Below are positions 28,242-36,528 of a stretch of 40,588 nucleotides of DNA, piece by piece. The first letter of the stretch is position 1. Every line of letters starts with the position of its first letter. Below the pieces are notes generated by a model. The model was not told where the DNA came from and did not search any database. It saw only the letters and a list, made by a program, of their open reading frames with translations. A program made the translations under genes and the position numbers. Source of the DNA: Gammaproteobacteria bacterium. Lineage in GTDB: Bacteria > Pseudomonadota > Gammaproteobacteria > Steroidobacterales > Steroidobacteraceae. The stretch spans positions 1 through 40,588 of the forward strand of contig DAIDHD010000040.1 of assembly GCA_027459765.1 (NCBI GenBank), written 5' to 3'.

Positions 28242-28679
28242 GTGATCGCACTTTTGCAACGCGTGGTGGAATCTCGCGTCACCGTTGACGCCGCCATCGT
28301 CGCCTCCGGGGGACACGGGCTGCTGGTCCTGGTCGGCGTGCGCCCAGAGGACACGACCGGGAATGCCGACAAACTCCTCGACCGGATCCTCAAATATCGT
28401 GTTTTCGCCGACGATCACGGCAAGATGAATCGCAATATCGTCGAGATCGGCGGCGATCTCGTGCTGGTACCGCAATTCACCCTGGCCGCCGACACCCACA
28501 GCGGCCTGCGGCCGAGCTTTGCGAGCGCCGCGCCGCCGGCGCTGGCGCACGCCCTGTTCGAGCACCTGGTCACCGCGGCGCGTGCGCGTCACCCGCGCGT
28601 CGGCTGTGGCGTGTTCGGCGCCCATATGCAGGTGTCGCTCACCAACGACGGCCCGGTGACCTTCTGGCTGGAAACGTGA
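28242..28679 (+). CDS. dtd: D-aminoacyl-tRNA deacylase
   Basis: Dtd removes D-amino acids mistakenly attached to tRNA and so protects translation. From the GTG at 28242 the product is 145 residues, the E. coli length, beginning MIALLQRVVESRVTVD as in the family; an in-frame GTG at 28224 would add six unusual residues. GGGAGG lies 10 bases upstream. The GPVTFWLET end (Gly-cisPro motif) is intact. The first signature reads VPQFTLAADT where most bacterial enzymes have SQFTL, so the serine is replaced by proline while Gln and Thr remain. Confidence 0.94.
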   Translation: MIALLQRVVESRVTVDAAIVASGGHGLLVLVGVRPEDTTGNADKLLDRILKYRVFADDHGKMNRNIVEIGGDLVLVPQFTLAADTHSGLRPSFASAAPPALAHALFEHLVTAARARHPRVGCGVFGAHMQVSLTNDGPVTFWLET

Positions 28680-28815
28680 CGCCGAGCGCACCCGCGGCGC
28701 ACGGGCGCGCAGCGGTCGCGCCGCCTCGCGTGGCGCGCTGTGCTTTGGCGTATCATGGGCGCCCTTGAGACCTGACGGCCCCGCCTTTGGCGGCGCCGCG
28801 CGAGCGGAGCACCCC

Positions 28816-29073
28816 ATGTTCGATTCAAAGATGTTGCTGGTCATTCTCGCCATTGCCCTCGTGGTGTTCGGCACCAAGCGCCTGCGCACCATCGGCTCGG
28901 ATCTCGGCGCCGCGGTACGTGGCTTCAAGCAGGCCATGAACGAGGGCGAGGCCGACGAGTCGGCCAAGCAGCAGGCCAAGCCCGAACTCCTGAAACAGGA
29001 CAAGGCCGACGCCGATTTCGGCACCACCGGCAGCGCGACACGCGAGGCCGAGGGCAAGAAGCCGAACGCCTGA
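28816..29073 (+). CDS. tatA: Sec-independent translocase subunit TatA
   Basis: TatA multimerises to form the pore-like element for export of folded twin-arginine proteins. The 85-residue protein has one short N-terminal helix (MLLVILAIALVVFG), the FGTKRL hinge and the amphipathic helix GSDLGAAVRGFKQAM, followed by a charged tail. The ATG at 28816 gives the usual TatA N-terminus; the longer in-frame reading from 28765 would add non-conserved residues. TATCAT at 28751-28756 may be a -10 element. First gene of tatABC. Confidence 0.95.
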   Translation: MFDSKMLLVILAIALVVFGTKRLRTIGSDLGAAVRGFKQAMNEGEADESAKQQAKPELLKQDKADADFGTTGSATREAEGKKPNA

Positions 29074-29084
29074 TCCCACGCAAG

Positions 29085-29474
29085 ATGCTGGACATCGGTT
29101 TTTCCGAAATCCTGCTCACCTCGGCCATCGCGCTGGTGGTGCTCGGTCCGGAGCGGCTGCCGCGCGTCGCGCGGCAGGTCGGCAACTGGATGGGCCGCGC
29201 ACGCGTGATGGCGCGCCAGTTGACGGAGCAGCTGGAGCGGGAAGTGAACGCCGAGGAGTTGCTGCGCGAGCAACAGCGAATCAAGGAGTCGCTGGACCGC
29301 GCGGTCAACCCGCCACCGGCGCCGGCGACTGCACCCGCGGCCGCCGCTACACCTGCGGCGGCAACGGCGGCCGATGGCGCCGCGCACGTCACGCCGAGCA
29401 TTCTGCCACCCTCGCACGCGACCGAGCCGGCGCCGCCGGCGGCGTCCCCGGGAGATCACCCGCCCCATGAGTGA
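29085..29474 (+). CDS. tatB: Sec-independent translocase subunit TatB
   Basis: TatB forms the twin-arginine receptor with TatC. The 129-residue protein starts MLDIGFSEILLTSAIALVVLGPERLP, with the conserved Glu in the membrane helix and the GPERLP hinge, then an amphipathic helix and a coiled-coil-like stretch (about 45-75). The last 50 residues are an Ala/Pro-rich tail. It is 11 bases from tatA and overlaps tatC by eight bases. Confidence 0.95.
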   Translation: MLDIGFSEILLTSAIALVVLGPERLPRVARQVGNWMGRARVMARQLTEQLEREVNAEELLREQQRIKESLDRAVNPPPAPATAPAAAATPAAATAADGAAHVTPSILPPSHATEPAPPAASPGDHPPHE

Positions 29475-30261
29475 GCCCGGCGCCGATCCGGAGCTCGCCG
29501 AAGGCACGCTGATCTCGCACCTCCTCGAGCTGCGCGATCGCTTGTTGAAGGCGATGATGGCCGTGGGGCTGTGCTTCGTGCCCTGCGCGGCCTACATGAA
29601 CGAACTGTTCACGTTCGTGGCGAAGCCGCTGCTCGCGAAGCTGCCGGCGGGGGCCACCATCATCGCCACCAGCGTGGTGGCGCCGTTCACCGTGCCGTTC
29701 AAGCTCGCGCTGCTGCTCGCCCTCGGCATCGCCATCCCGTTCGTGCTCTACCAGGCCTGGGCGTTCGTCGCGCCGGGGCTGTACCGCCACGAAAAGAAGC
29801 TCGCCGTGCCGCTCCTGATCTCGAGCGTGCTCCTCTTCTACCTCGGCGCCGCGTTCGCCTATTTCGTGGTCTTCCCGGTGATGCTGAGCTTCTTCGTCGC
29901 CACCACGCCGCACGGCGTGCAGATGATGACGGACATGAACAGCTACCTGGATTTCGTGATGGTCCTGCTTCTGTCCTTCGGCGCCGCCTTCGAAGTGCCG
30001 GTGGCGACGGTGCTCCTGGTGTGGACCGGCTTCGTGCGCCTCGGCGCACTCAAGAAGAACCGCGGCTTCGTGCTGCTCGGCATCTTCATCTTCGCCGCCT
30101 TCGTCACGCCGCCCGACGCGGTGTCGCAGAGCGCCATGGCGCTGCCCATGTACGGCCTGTACGAGATCGGCATCGTGATGGCCGGCATCCTCTTGAAGGA
30201 CAAGATCGCCGCGCGCGAGCGCGACGACGCCGAGGCGGCCAAGCGCGAGTCGGGCGGCTGA
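29467..30261 (+). CDS. tatC: Sec-independent translocase subunit TatC
   Basis: TatC recognises the twin-arginine signal. The 264-residue protein has six predicted helices and the family landmarks HLLELRDRLLKA, FKLALLLALGIAIPFVLYQAWAF (shown in part), PGLYRHEKK, the FGAAFEVPV motif and ITPxD-like FVTPPDAVSQ. The ATG at 29467 lies inside the tatB end. The Tat-signalled hydroxylase 8 kb away is a likely client. The peptide transporter gene starts two bases after the stop. Confidence 0.96.
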   Translation: MSEPGADPELAEGTLISHLLELRDRLLKAMMAVGLCFVPCAAYMNELFTFVAKPLLAKLPAGATIIATSVVAPFTVPFKLALLLALGIAIPFVLYQAWAFVAPGLYRHEKKLAVPLLISSVLLFYLGAAFAYFVVFPVMLSFFVATTPHGVQMMTDMNSYLDFVMVLLLSFGAAFEVPVATVLLVWTGFVRLGALKKNRGFVLLGIFIFAAFVTPPDAVSQSAMALPMYGLYEIGIVMAGILLKDKIAARERDDAEAAKRESGG

Positions 30262-30262
30262 C

Positions 30263-31735
30263 GTGGCGGCCACCTTCCTCGGCCACCCGCGCGGCCTCGC
30301 CACGCTGTTCTTCACCGAGATGTGGGAGCGCTTCACCTTCTACGGGATGCGCGCGCTCCTGGTGCTGTTCCTGGTGGGCGCGGTGCAGACCGGCGGCTTC
30401 GGTATCGACGACCGCACCGCCACGGCGATCTACGGCCTCTACCAGGCCGCGGTCTATCTCGCCGCGCTGCCCGGCGGCTGGATCGCCGACCGGCTGATCG
30501 GCGCGCAGCGCGCGGTGGTCGCCGGCGGAATCGCCATCGCCGCCGGCAATGCCATCCTCGCCTTCTCCACCACCCCGCGCGACTTCTACCTCGGTCTGGT
30601 CGTGATCGTGATCGGGGTCGGGCTCCTGAAGCCGAACGTCAGCGCCATCGTCGGCGATCTCTACCCCGAGGGCGGCGCGCGCCTGGACTCGGGCTTCACC
30701 GTGTTCTACATGGGCATCAACGCCGGCGCCACCATCGGTCCGCTGGTCACCGGCCAGGCGCAGGCCTGGTTCGGCCCGCGCGCCGGCTTCGCCGCCGCCG
30801 GCCTGTTCATGGCCCTAGGGGTGGTTCAGTTCCTGTTCACGCGCCACCACCTCGGGGGTGCGGGGGTTTACGTGCGGCCGCAGGGCGCGGAGGTCGCGCG
30901 CGCCGCCGCGCGCTGGCGCGGACTCGGCATCGCCGTCATCGCGCTCGCGGCGCTGCTGGTCGCGATCTCGACCGGCGCCATCAACGTCGATCCCGTCGGC
31001 CTCGCGCGGATCACCCAGAACCTCATCCTGGGCATGGCGGCGCTTTACTTCCTGTATTACTTCCTCGCCGGCGGACTCTCGCCGCAGGAGCGGCGCCGCG
31101 GCGTGGTGCTGGTGGTGCTGTTCATCGGCTGCGCGCTGTTCTTCTCCGGCTACGAGCAGGCCGGGTCGAGTTTGAACCTGTTCGCGGAGCGCTATACCGA
31201 CCGCACCATCGGCGGCTTCACCGTGCCCTCGAGCTGGTTCCAGTCGCTGAACCCCGCCTTCATCATCGGCTTCGCGCCGCTGTTCTCCTGGGCCTGGGTC
31301 GCGCTCGCCCGCCGCCAGCTGAATCCGTCGGCGCCGGCGAAGTTCGCCCTGGGCGTGATCCTCATGGGCTCGGGATTCCTGGTGATGGCCGCGGCGGCGG
31401 TGTTCGTGGCGGCAGGCCAGAAGGTACTGCCGACCTGGCTGACCATCACCTACCTGCTGCACACCTTCGGCGAACTGTGCTTGAGTCCCGTGGGGCTGTC
31501 GTACTTCACCAAGCTCGCGCCGCGCCGCTTCGTCGGCCAGATGATGGGCATGTGGTTCCTCGCCATCTCGCTCGGCAACCTGGTCGCCGGCCTGATCGCC
31601 GGCGAGTTCGACGCCAACAACGTCGCCGCCATGCCGGGCCAGTACATGCACATCGTGTACTTCTCGGTGGGCCTGGGTGCGGTGCTGCTGGTGCTCGCGC
31701 GGCCGGTGAAGAAGCTCATGGGCGACATCGAGTGA
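30263..31735 (+). CDS. POT-family proton-coupled peptide transporter
   Basis: A 490-residue major-facilitator protein of the proton-dependent oligopeptide transporter family, importing di- and tripeptides. The first helix carries the proton-coupling motif ExxERF (TEMWERFTFYGMRALL); also visible are GGWIADRLIGAQR, the GLLKPNVSAIVGDLY signature with the conserved Lys, FTVFYMGINAGA, and GELCLSPVGLSYFTKLAP with the conserved Glu. Fourteen hydrophobic segments fit bacterial POT proteins such as DtpA. The GTG start is two bases after tatC, so it may be co-transcribed with the Tat genes, although no functional link is evident. Confidence 0.93.
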   Translation: MAATFLGHPRGLATLFFTEMWERFTFYGMRALLVLFLVGAVQTGGFGIDDRTATAIYGLYQAAVYLAALPGGWIADRLIGAQRAVVAGGIAIAAGNAILAFSTTPRDFYLGLVVIVIGVGLLKPNVSAIVGDLYPEGGARLDSGFTVFYMGINAGATIGPLVTGQAQAWFGPRAGFAAAGLFMALGVVQFLFTRHHLGGAGVYVRPQGAEVARAAARWRGLGIAVIALAALLVAISTGAINVDPVGLARITQNLILGMAALYFLYYFLAGGLSPQERRRGVVLVVLFIGCALFFSGYEQAGSSLNLFAERYTDRTIGGFTVPSSWFQSLNPAFIIGFAPLFSWAWVALARRQLNPSAPAKFALGVILMGSGFLVMAAAAVFVAAGQKVLPTWLTITYLLHTFGELCLSPVGLSYFTKLAPRRFVGQMMGMWFLAISLGNLVAGLIAGEFDANNVAAMPGQYMHIVYFSVGLGAVLLVLARPVKKLMGDIE

Positions 31736-31755
31736 GGCGGCAGCACGCCGATTGA

Positions 31756-32688
31756 ATGCCAGCGCGCTCGCGCCACTCGGCCACGCTCGCCCTCTGCCTC
31801 GGCACCGTCTACCTGGTGTGGGGCTCGAGTTTCCTCTTCACCAAGATCGCGGTGAATCACCTGCCGGTGGCGCTCTTCGCCGGGGTGCGTTTCGTCACTG
31901 CCGGGCTCGTGCTCATGGCCGTGGCGCGGCTGGTGTTCGGCGACTCGCCGCCGCGCCGGCGCGCGGACTGGCGGCACGTCACGGTGACCGGCTTCTTCAT
32001 GGTGTTCGCGAGCAACGGGCTCAACATCTGGGCCATGCGCTACCTTCCCACCAACCTCTCGGCGCTGCTCAACGGCACGTCGGCGTTCTGGATCGCGGGT
32101 ATGGGGACCGTCGGCAGGCGCGGCCACCCCTTGAGCCGCTCGGCGCTCGCCGGGCTCGCCATCGGCTTCCTGGGCACCGCGCTCACCCTGGTGCCGCGCG
32201 GCTCCTTGCACCTGGAAAGCGTGGTGGCTCAAGGTGCCGCGCTCACCGCCTGTTTCGCCTGGTCGCTCGGCACGCTGTACTTTCGCAACATCGACACGCG
32301 GCTGACGTCGCTCATGTTCATGGCCTGCCAGATGCTGATGGGCGGGCTGATGCTCTCAACGGTCGCGCTGCTCAACGGCGACATCGCCGAGTGGACCTGG
32401 AACGGGCCCGGACTCGTGGCGCTCGCCTACCTCACCTTCGCCAGCTCCTGCCTCGCGTACGCCGCCTACGGCTGGCTCACGCACCACGCCAAGCCCGCGC
32501 TCATCGGCACCTACGGCTACGTGAACCCGGCGATCGCCACCTATCTCGGCTGGCAATTCCTCGACGAGCGGCTCTCCGGCGTGCAGGTGGCGGGCATGGT
32601 CATCATCCTGGTCGGCGTGCTGGTGCTGACCCTGCCGAGCGCGGGCGTGGCCGACTTGAAGACGCTTGAGGAACCGCAGACGCGCTGA
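31756..32688 (+). CDS. EamA-family (DMT) transporter
   Basis: A 310-residue protein with two five-helix EamA repeats, typical of drug/metabolite exporters of the YedA/RhaT type. Landmarks include YLVWGSSFLFTKIAV at the first helix, the NLSALLNGTSAFWIA segment, and in the second half YGYVNPAIATYLGWQFLDERL. The substrate cannot be told; relatives export amino acids or other metabolites. It starts 20 bases after the peptide transporter gene in the same direction and ends convergent with the small membrane protein gene. Confidence 0.9.
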   Translation: MPARSRHSATLALCLGTVYLVWGSSFLFTKIAVNHLPVALFAGVRFVTAGLVLMAVARLVFGDSPPRRRADWRHVTVTGFFMVFASNGLNIWAMRYLPTNLSALLNGTSAFWIAGMGTVGRRGHPLSRSALAGLAIGFLGTALTLVPRGSLHLESVVAQGAALTACFAWSLGTLYFRNIDTRLTSLMFMACQMLMGGLMLSTVALLNGDIAEWTWNGPGLVALAYLTFASSCLAYAAYGWLTHHAKPALIGTYGYVNPAIATYLGWQFLDERLSGVQVAGMVIILVGVLVLTLPSAGVADLKTLEEPQTR

Positions 32689-32732
32689 CGTCGGCGTCCG
32701 CGCGCCGCCGCGCTGCCGCGCCGCGCGCCGCC

Positions 32733-33107
32733 TCAGCCGCGGCGGACGATGATCTCGATCTTGCCGCGCGGACCGATGAACCAGGAGCCCACCGCGCTCA
32801 CCAGGCCGACGATGACGGCGGTGAAGAACGCGGTGCCGAAGCCGGCGACGTGCATGCCGGGCAGCAGTGCCGCCACCAGCGCCACCATGGCGGCGTTGAT
32901 GACCAGCAGGAAGAGACCGAGGGTGAGCACGGTCATCGGCAGCGTGAGCAGCACGAGGATGGGCCGCACCACGGCGTTCACCACGCCGAGCAGCACGCCG
33001 GCGAGCAGCAGCGTGGCCGGGCCGTCGATCACCAGGCCCGGCACCCAGGCCGTGGCGAGCCACAGACCGAGCGCAACGATGGCGGCGCGCAGCAGGAATC
33101 CCAACAT
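32733..33107 (-). CDS. Phage-holin-4 type (DUF360-like) small membrane protein
   Basis: This 124-residue protein has four membrane helices and matches the Pfam phage holin family 4 superfamily 4 (also called DUF360): MLGFLLRAAIVALGLWLA, GVVNAVVRPILVLLTLPMTVLTLGLF (shown in part) and a terminal helix with WFIGPRGKIEIIVRRG. Despite the family name these genes are widespread chromosomal genes of unknown function and there is no other phage gene here. The ATG at 33107 has AGGTGA six bases upstream; the longer reading to 33131 lacks this. It follows the SRPBCC gene on the same strand. Confidence 0.85.
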   Translation of the reverse strand: MLGFLLRAAIVALGLWLATAWVPGLVIDGPATLLLAGVLLGVVNAVVRPILVLLTLPMTVLTLGLFLLVINAAMVALVAALLPGMHVAGFGTAFFTAVIVGLVSAVGSWFIGPRGKIEIIVRRG

Positions 33108-33180
33108 GTGTTCACCTCTCATCGCCACCATATGCCCCTGGGCGCGGCGAATTCAAGCCGCACGGCGGGCGGCGCGGTGA

Positions 33181-33699
33181 TCAGTCGTCGAATCCGGCCA
33201 GCGGCGGATCCTTCGGCGGCGCCGCGGCCGGGCGGCGCGGCGCCGGCGGGCTTTCCAGGGCAACCTTGAGGCGGGCGAGCGCGCGTTCCCAGCCGACCCG
33301 GATGCGCAGGTAGAGCGGATCCCACTCGGCGGATTCCGGGATTCCCGACCCGAGCAGGCGCACCGAGGTGGTGCCGGGTCCCTTGCGAACGTCGAGCAGG
33401 AAATCGTCCACCACCGCGCTGTCGCTCGGCGGCGTGTCGCGGCCGGGCAGCCAGATGACCCGGAGTCGGCGCTGCGTGTCGAGCACGTCGATGTGCCCCT
33501 CGCGTACGGCGCCGGGCGCGCGGCCGAGCCGGTAAAGTCCGCCGATGCGGGCGTCGATCTCGGCTTCCTGACTGGTCCAGATGCGCACCAGACGCGGCTC
33601 CAGAAGCGCGCGCCAGACGCGTGCCACGGGCACGCCGACCTCGACGAGGTGGGCGTAGCCGCGCGTGCCGGAGCGCGGAATGCGGTGCGGTGAAGGCAT
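33181..33699 (-). CDS. SRPBCC/AHSA1-domain protein
   Basis: A 172-residue soluble protein with the START-like fold of the SRPBCC (AHSA1) superfamily. The pattern YAHLVEVGVPVARVWRALLEPRLVRIWTS at about 17-45 (shown for position; key residues Val, Trp, Ile-Trp), then ARIGGLYRLG and GHIDVLDTQRRLRVIW fits the first strands and helix; the C-terminal helix is WERALARLKVALE. Members bind hydrophobic ligands or act in chaperone or stress roles; no specific ligand is suggested. The C-terminal 20 residues are Pro/Ala-rich. The ATG at 33699 is chosen because the longer reading crosses into the divergent MAPEG gene. Confidence 0.8.
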   Translation of the reverse strand: MPSPHRIPRSGTRGYAHLVEVGVPVARVWRALLEPRLVRIWTSQEAEIDARIGGLYRLGRAPGAVREGHIDVLDTQRRLRVIWLPGRDTPPSDSAVVDDFLLDVRKGPGTTSVRLLGSGIPESAEWDPLYLRIRVGWERALARLKVALESPPAPRRPAAAPPKDPPLAGFDD

Positions 33700-33766
33700 G
33701 CAATGATCCTGGCGGGAGGCGTCCCGCAGCGCAATGGTAGAATTCCCCAACCTACGAGGAACATCC

Positions 33767-34156
33767 ATGACGGCTGTCGATATCGTGACTGCGCTCGCAG
33801 TTCTGCAATTCATCGGCTTCGGCTTTCGCGTCGGCTCCGCCCGTGCCAAGTACGGCGTCTCCGCCCCGGCGGTCACCGGGCACGAGGTGTTCGAGCGGCA
33901 CTTTCGCGTGCAGATGAACACGCTCGAGCAGCTCGTGGTGCTGATCCCCGGCCTGTACCTGTTCGCGCGCTACTTCGATCCGCGCATCGCCGCGGCGCTC
34001 GGAGTCGTGTACCTGGTCGGCCGCGAGATCTACGCCGCGGCCTACGTGAAGAACCCGAAAAAGCGCGGTCCGGGCTTCGGTCTGTCCATGCTCGGATCGA
34101 CCACGCTGATCGTCGGCGGGCTCGTCGGCGCGATCCGCGCGCTCCTCGCGCACTGA
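33767..34156 (+). CDS. MAPEG-family membrane protein
   Basis: A 129-residue four-helix protein of the MAPEG family (membrane-associated eicosanoid/glutathione proteins). The signature part is HFRVQMNTLEQLVVLIPGLY, followed by GREIYAAAYVKNPKKRGPGF with the conserved Arg and Tyr. Bacterial members often have glutathione transferase or peroxidase activity, but the specific reaction is unknown. GAGGA lies seven bases before the ATG, and TAGAAT (33738-33743) is a possible -10 for this gene. A soluble glutathione transferase gene lies 2.4 kb downstream. Confidence 0.88.
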   Translation: MTAVDIVTALAVLQFIGFGFRVGSARAKYGVSAPAVTGHEVFERHFRVQMNTLEQLVVLIPGLYLFARYFDPRIAAALGVVYLVGREIYAAAYVKNPKKRGPGFGLSMLGSTTLIVGGLVGAIRALLAH

Positions 34157-34196
34157 CGCGTACGCCCCCCCTCATCGCTCCCCGATCCGCGTGGCG

Positions 34197-34225
34197 TTGA
34201 ATCCGCGCCCGCGGACTGACATACT
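34197..34225 (+). promoter_or_regulatory. Sigma-70-like promoter of the TPP riboswitch transcript
   Basis: TTGAAT (34197-34202) and CATACT (34220-34225) are separated by exactly 17 bases. Transcription would start near 34232, ten bases before the first paired base of the aptamer. The region between the MAPEG stop and the aptamer holds nothing else. Confidence 0.55.
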
Positions 34226-34241
34226 CGCGCCCGGTTTTTCA

Positions 34242-34348
34242 CATGGCTGGGGTGGCCTTCGCAAGAGGCCTGAGACGCCGCCCGCGCATTCGCGCACAGC
34301 GGCGAACCCATAGAACCTGATCCGGTTAGTACCGGCGGAGGGAGCATG
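34242..34348 (+). promoter_or_regulatory. TPP (thi-box) riboswitch overlapping the receptor start codon
   Basis: The aptamer that binds thiamin pyrophosphate is clear. GGGGTGG is followed by a short hairpin (GGCCT 34254-34258 with AGGCC 34266-34270), CTGAGA (34270-34275), an extra GC-rich arm, AACCC, GAACCTGATC (34313-34322), the CCGG-TTAGTA-CCGG hairpin, and the end GCGGAGGGAG. The closing stem P1 can pair CATG (34242-34245) and CT (34247-34248), with G34246 bulged, to AG (34343-34344) and CATG (34345-34348). The last three bases are the ATG of the TonB receptor, and the Shine-Dalgarno GGAGG (34337-34341) lies inside the aptamer. TPP binding should therefore block translation directly. No separate terminator or anti-Shine-Dalgarno stem is seen. 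Confidence 0.95.
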
Positions 34349-36487
34349 ATTCGCTCGTCGTTTGCGCGGCTGCGTGCCGCATCGTTCTCGTTCACCCTCG
34401 TGGTCGCGGCCGCACCGGTCGCGTATGCCGCCGACGCGGCCCAGACCGACCTGTCGGAGATCGTGGTCACCGCCACGCTGCGCGCCGCGCCGGCCGAAAC
34501 CCTGCCAGGCAGCGTCACCCTCTTGAGCGGCGAGACCCTGCGGGACGCCGGACAGCAGCAGTTCGAGGACGTGCTCGCGCTGGTGCCCAACCTCAACTGG
34601 GCCGGCGACACCCAGCGGCCGCGCTATTTTCAGCTGCGCGGCATCGGCGAGCTGCAGCAATACCAGGGCGCACCGAATCCGTCGGTGGGCTTCCTGATCG
34701 ACGACATCGACTTCAGCGGCTTAGGGGGAGTGGCGACGCTGTTCGACGTCGACCACATCGAGGTGTTGCACGGGCCGCAGGGGCTCGCCTACGGCGCCAA
34801 CGCCCTCGCCGGGCTCATCTACGTCAAGAGCGCCGATCCGTCCTCGACCTTCGGCGGACGCGTGGAACTGGACGCCGGCGACTACGGCGAGCGCTCCTAC
34901 GGTTTCGTGGTGAGCGGGCCGGTGGAGGCCCTCGACTCGAGTTACCGGCTCGCCGTGCAGCGCTACGTCAGCAACGGCTTCTACGACAACCTGTACCTGC
35001 ACCGTAACAACACCGACGGGCGCGACGAGACCACCGTGCGCGGCAAGTGGCGCTATCAGCCGAGCGACGAACTGAAGGTCGACCTCACCCTGATGCACGT
35101 CGCGCTCAACGACGGCTACGACGCCTTCGCCATCGACAACACCCGCAACACCCAGTCGGACCACCCGAGCGTCGACGACCAGCACTCCACCGGCGCCTCG
35201 GTGCGTGCGCAGTATTCGGGCTTCAAGCCCTTCACGCTGACCGCCATCGCGAGCTACGCGGACTCGCTGATCGGCTACGGCTACGACGGCGACTGGGGCA
35301 ATCCCGTGCTGTGGGCGCCCTACACCTACAACTACACGGAGTTCCAGGACCGTCACCGCATCACGCGCAGCGCCGAGTTCCGGCTCGCGAACGACGCCAC
35401 CACGGGGTTCGCGTGGCGGGTGGGCGTGTACGCGTTCGACCTGAAGGAGGGCCTCACCGACACGAGCGCGGGGGTGTATCTCGATCCCTTCGATCCCACC
35501 CAGAACTCCCAGTCGCTGACCGTGGTGTCGAGCGCGTATCGTTCCGCGAGCACCGCGCTGTACGGGCAGATCGACGGCGACCTCGCGCCGCGCCTGCGCT
35601 ATTCGCTGGGGCTGCGCGGCGAGCGCCACACCACCCGTTACGACGATCTCACCACCAACCTCGATGCGCCCTCGACCGCCAATCACTTCGGCCCCGCCTA
35701 CGACCTGTGGGGCGGCGAGGCCTCGCTCACCTACGCGCTCGCCGAGCGCCAGGAGATCTACGCGCTGCTGTCGCGGGGCTACAAGGCGGGCGGCTTCAAC
35801 TTGAGTCCGGGACTGCCCGCGGACCAGCTTCTGTTCGGGCCCGAGTGGGACCTCAACTACGAGGTGGGCCACAAGCTGCGCAGCGCCGACGGGCGGCTTG
35901 CGATCGACACCTCGCTCTTCTACATGCAGCGCCACGCCGAGCAGTTGATCACCGGCGAGCAGCTCGACCCGAGCAACCCCAACACCTTCATTTTCTACAC
36001 CGGCAACGCCCGCTCCGGCACCAACTACGGCCTGGAACAAAGCCTGTCCTGGAGCGCCAGCGAGCGCCTGACCTTGGGCGGCTCGCTCGGGCTGCTCGAC
36101 ACCCACTACCACGGCTTCGTGCAGAACGGCGTCGTGCTGCCCGACCGCGCGCTGCCGAATGCGCCCAACTGGCAGGCGGCGCTGAACGCCACCTGGCGCG
36201 ACCCGCGCGGCCCGTACGCGCGCCTCGACCTGACCGGCATGGGCGCCTTCTATTACGACCTGCCGCCCAATCCCACGAGCTCCAAGCCCTACGAGCTCGT
36301 CAACGCCAAGCTCGGCTGGCAGGGCGCGCGCTACGAGACCTACTTCTGGATCCGCAACGCCTTCAATCGAGACTACACCGTGCGCGGCTTCTACTTCGGC
36401 GACGAGCCGCCGGATTTCCCGAGCAAGGTGTACACTCAGCTGGGCGAGCCGCGAAATTTCGGCGTGCACTTCACCGCCAAGTTCTGA
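34346..36487 (+). CDS. TonB-dependent outer-membrane receptor, probable thiamin uptake
   Basis: A 713-residue TonB-dependent receptor. Residues 1-28 form a signal peptide (cleavage after VAYA), SEIVVTAT at about 37-44 is the TonB box, then a plug domain with RYFQLRGIGE, DIDFSGLGG and VEVLHGPQG-like IEVLHGPQGLAYGANALAG, and a 22-strand barrel region ending in a terminal Phe. Because it is controlled by a TPP riboswitch, the ligand is probably thiamin or a thiamin precursor; thi-box-controlled receptors (Omr1) were described in Pseudomonas and Xanthomonas relatives. The substrate itself cannot be read from the sequence. The ATG is fixed by the riboswitch and ribosome site. Confidence 0.92.
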   Translation: MIRSSFARLRAASFSFTLVVAAAPVAYAADAAQTDLSEIVVTATLRAAPAETLPGSVTLLSGETLRDAGQQQFEDVLALVPNLNWAGDTQRPRYFQLRGIGELQQYQGAPNPSVGFLIDDIDFSGLGGVATLFDVDHIEVLHGPQGLAYGANALAGLIYVKSADPSSTFGGRVELDAGDYGERSYGFVVSGPVEALDSSYRLAVQRYVSNGFYDNLYLHRNNTDGRDETTVRGKWRYQPSDELKVDLTLMHVALNDGYDAFAIDNTRNTQSDHPSVDDQHSTGASVRAQYSGFKPFTLTAIASYADSLIGYGYDGDWGNPVLWAPYTYNYTEFQDRHRITRSAEFRLANDATTGFAWRVGVYAFDLKEGLTDTSAGVYLDPFDPTQNSQSLTVVSSAYRSASTALYGQIDGDLAPRLRYSLGLRGERHTTRYDDLTTNLDAPSTANHFGPAYDLWGGEASLTYALAERQEIYALLSRGYKAGGFNLSPGLPADQLLFGPEWDLNYEVGHKLRSADGRLAIDTSLFYMQRHAEQLITGEQLDPSNPNTFIFYTGNARSGTNYGLEQSLSWSASERLTLGGSLGLLDTHYHGFVQNGVVLPDRALPNAPNWQAALNATWRDPRGPYARLDLTGMGAFYYDLPPNPTSSKPYELVNAKLGWQGARYETYFWIRNAFNRDYTVRGFYFGDEPPDFPSKVYTQLGEPRNFGVHFTAKF

Positions 36488-36528
36488 AAGACTCGGCAGG
36501 TTCCGACCCAGCGCGTGAGTTTCGAGCC

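Noticed and set aside
28765..28815. Longer TatA starting at 28765
   Set aside because: The added residues contain no conserved TatA features and would place a charged stretch before the membrane helix; the ATG at 28816 gives the normal N-terminus.
32733..33107. Holin-like gene as a sign of a prophage
   Set aside because: The family is named for holins but is common on chromosomes; no lysin, tail, integrase or attachment site is nearby.
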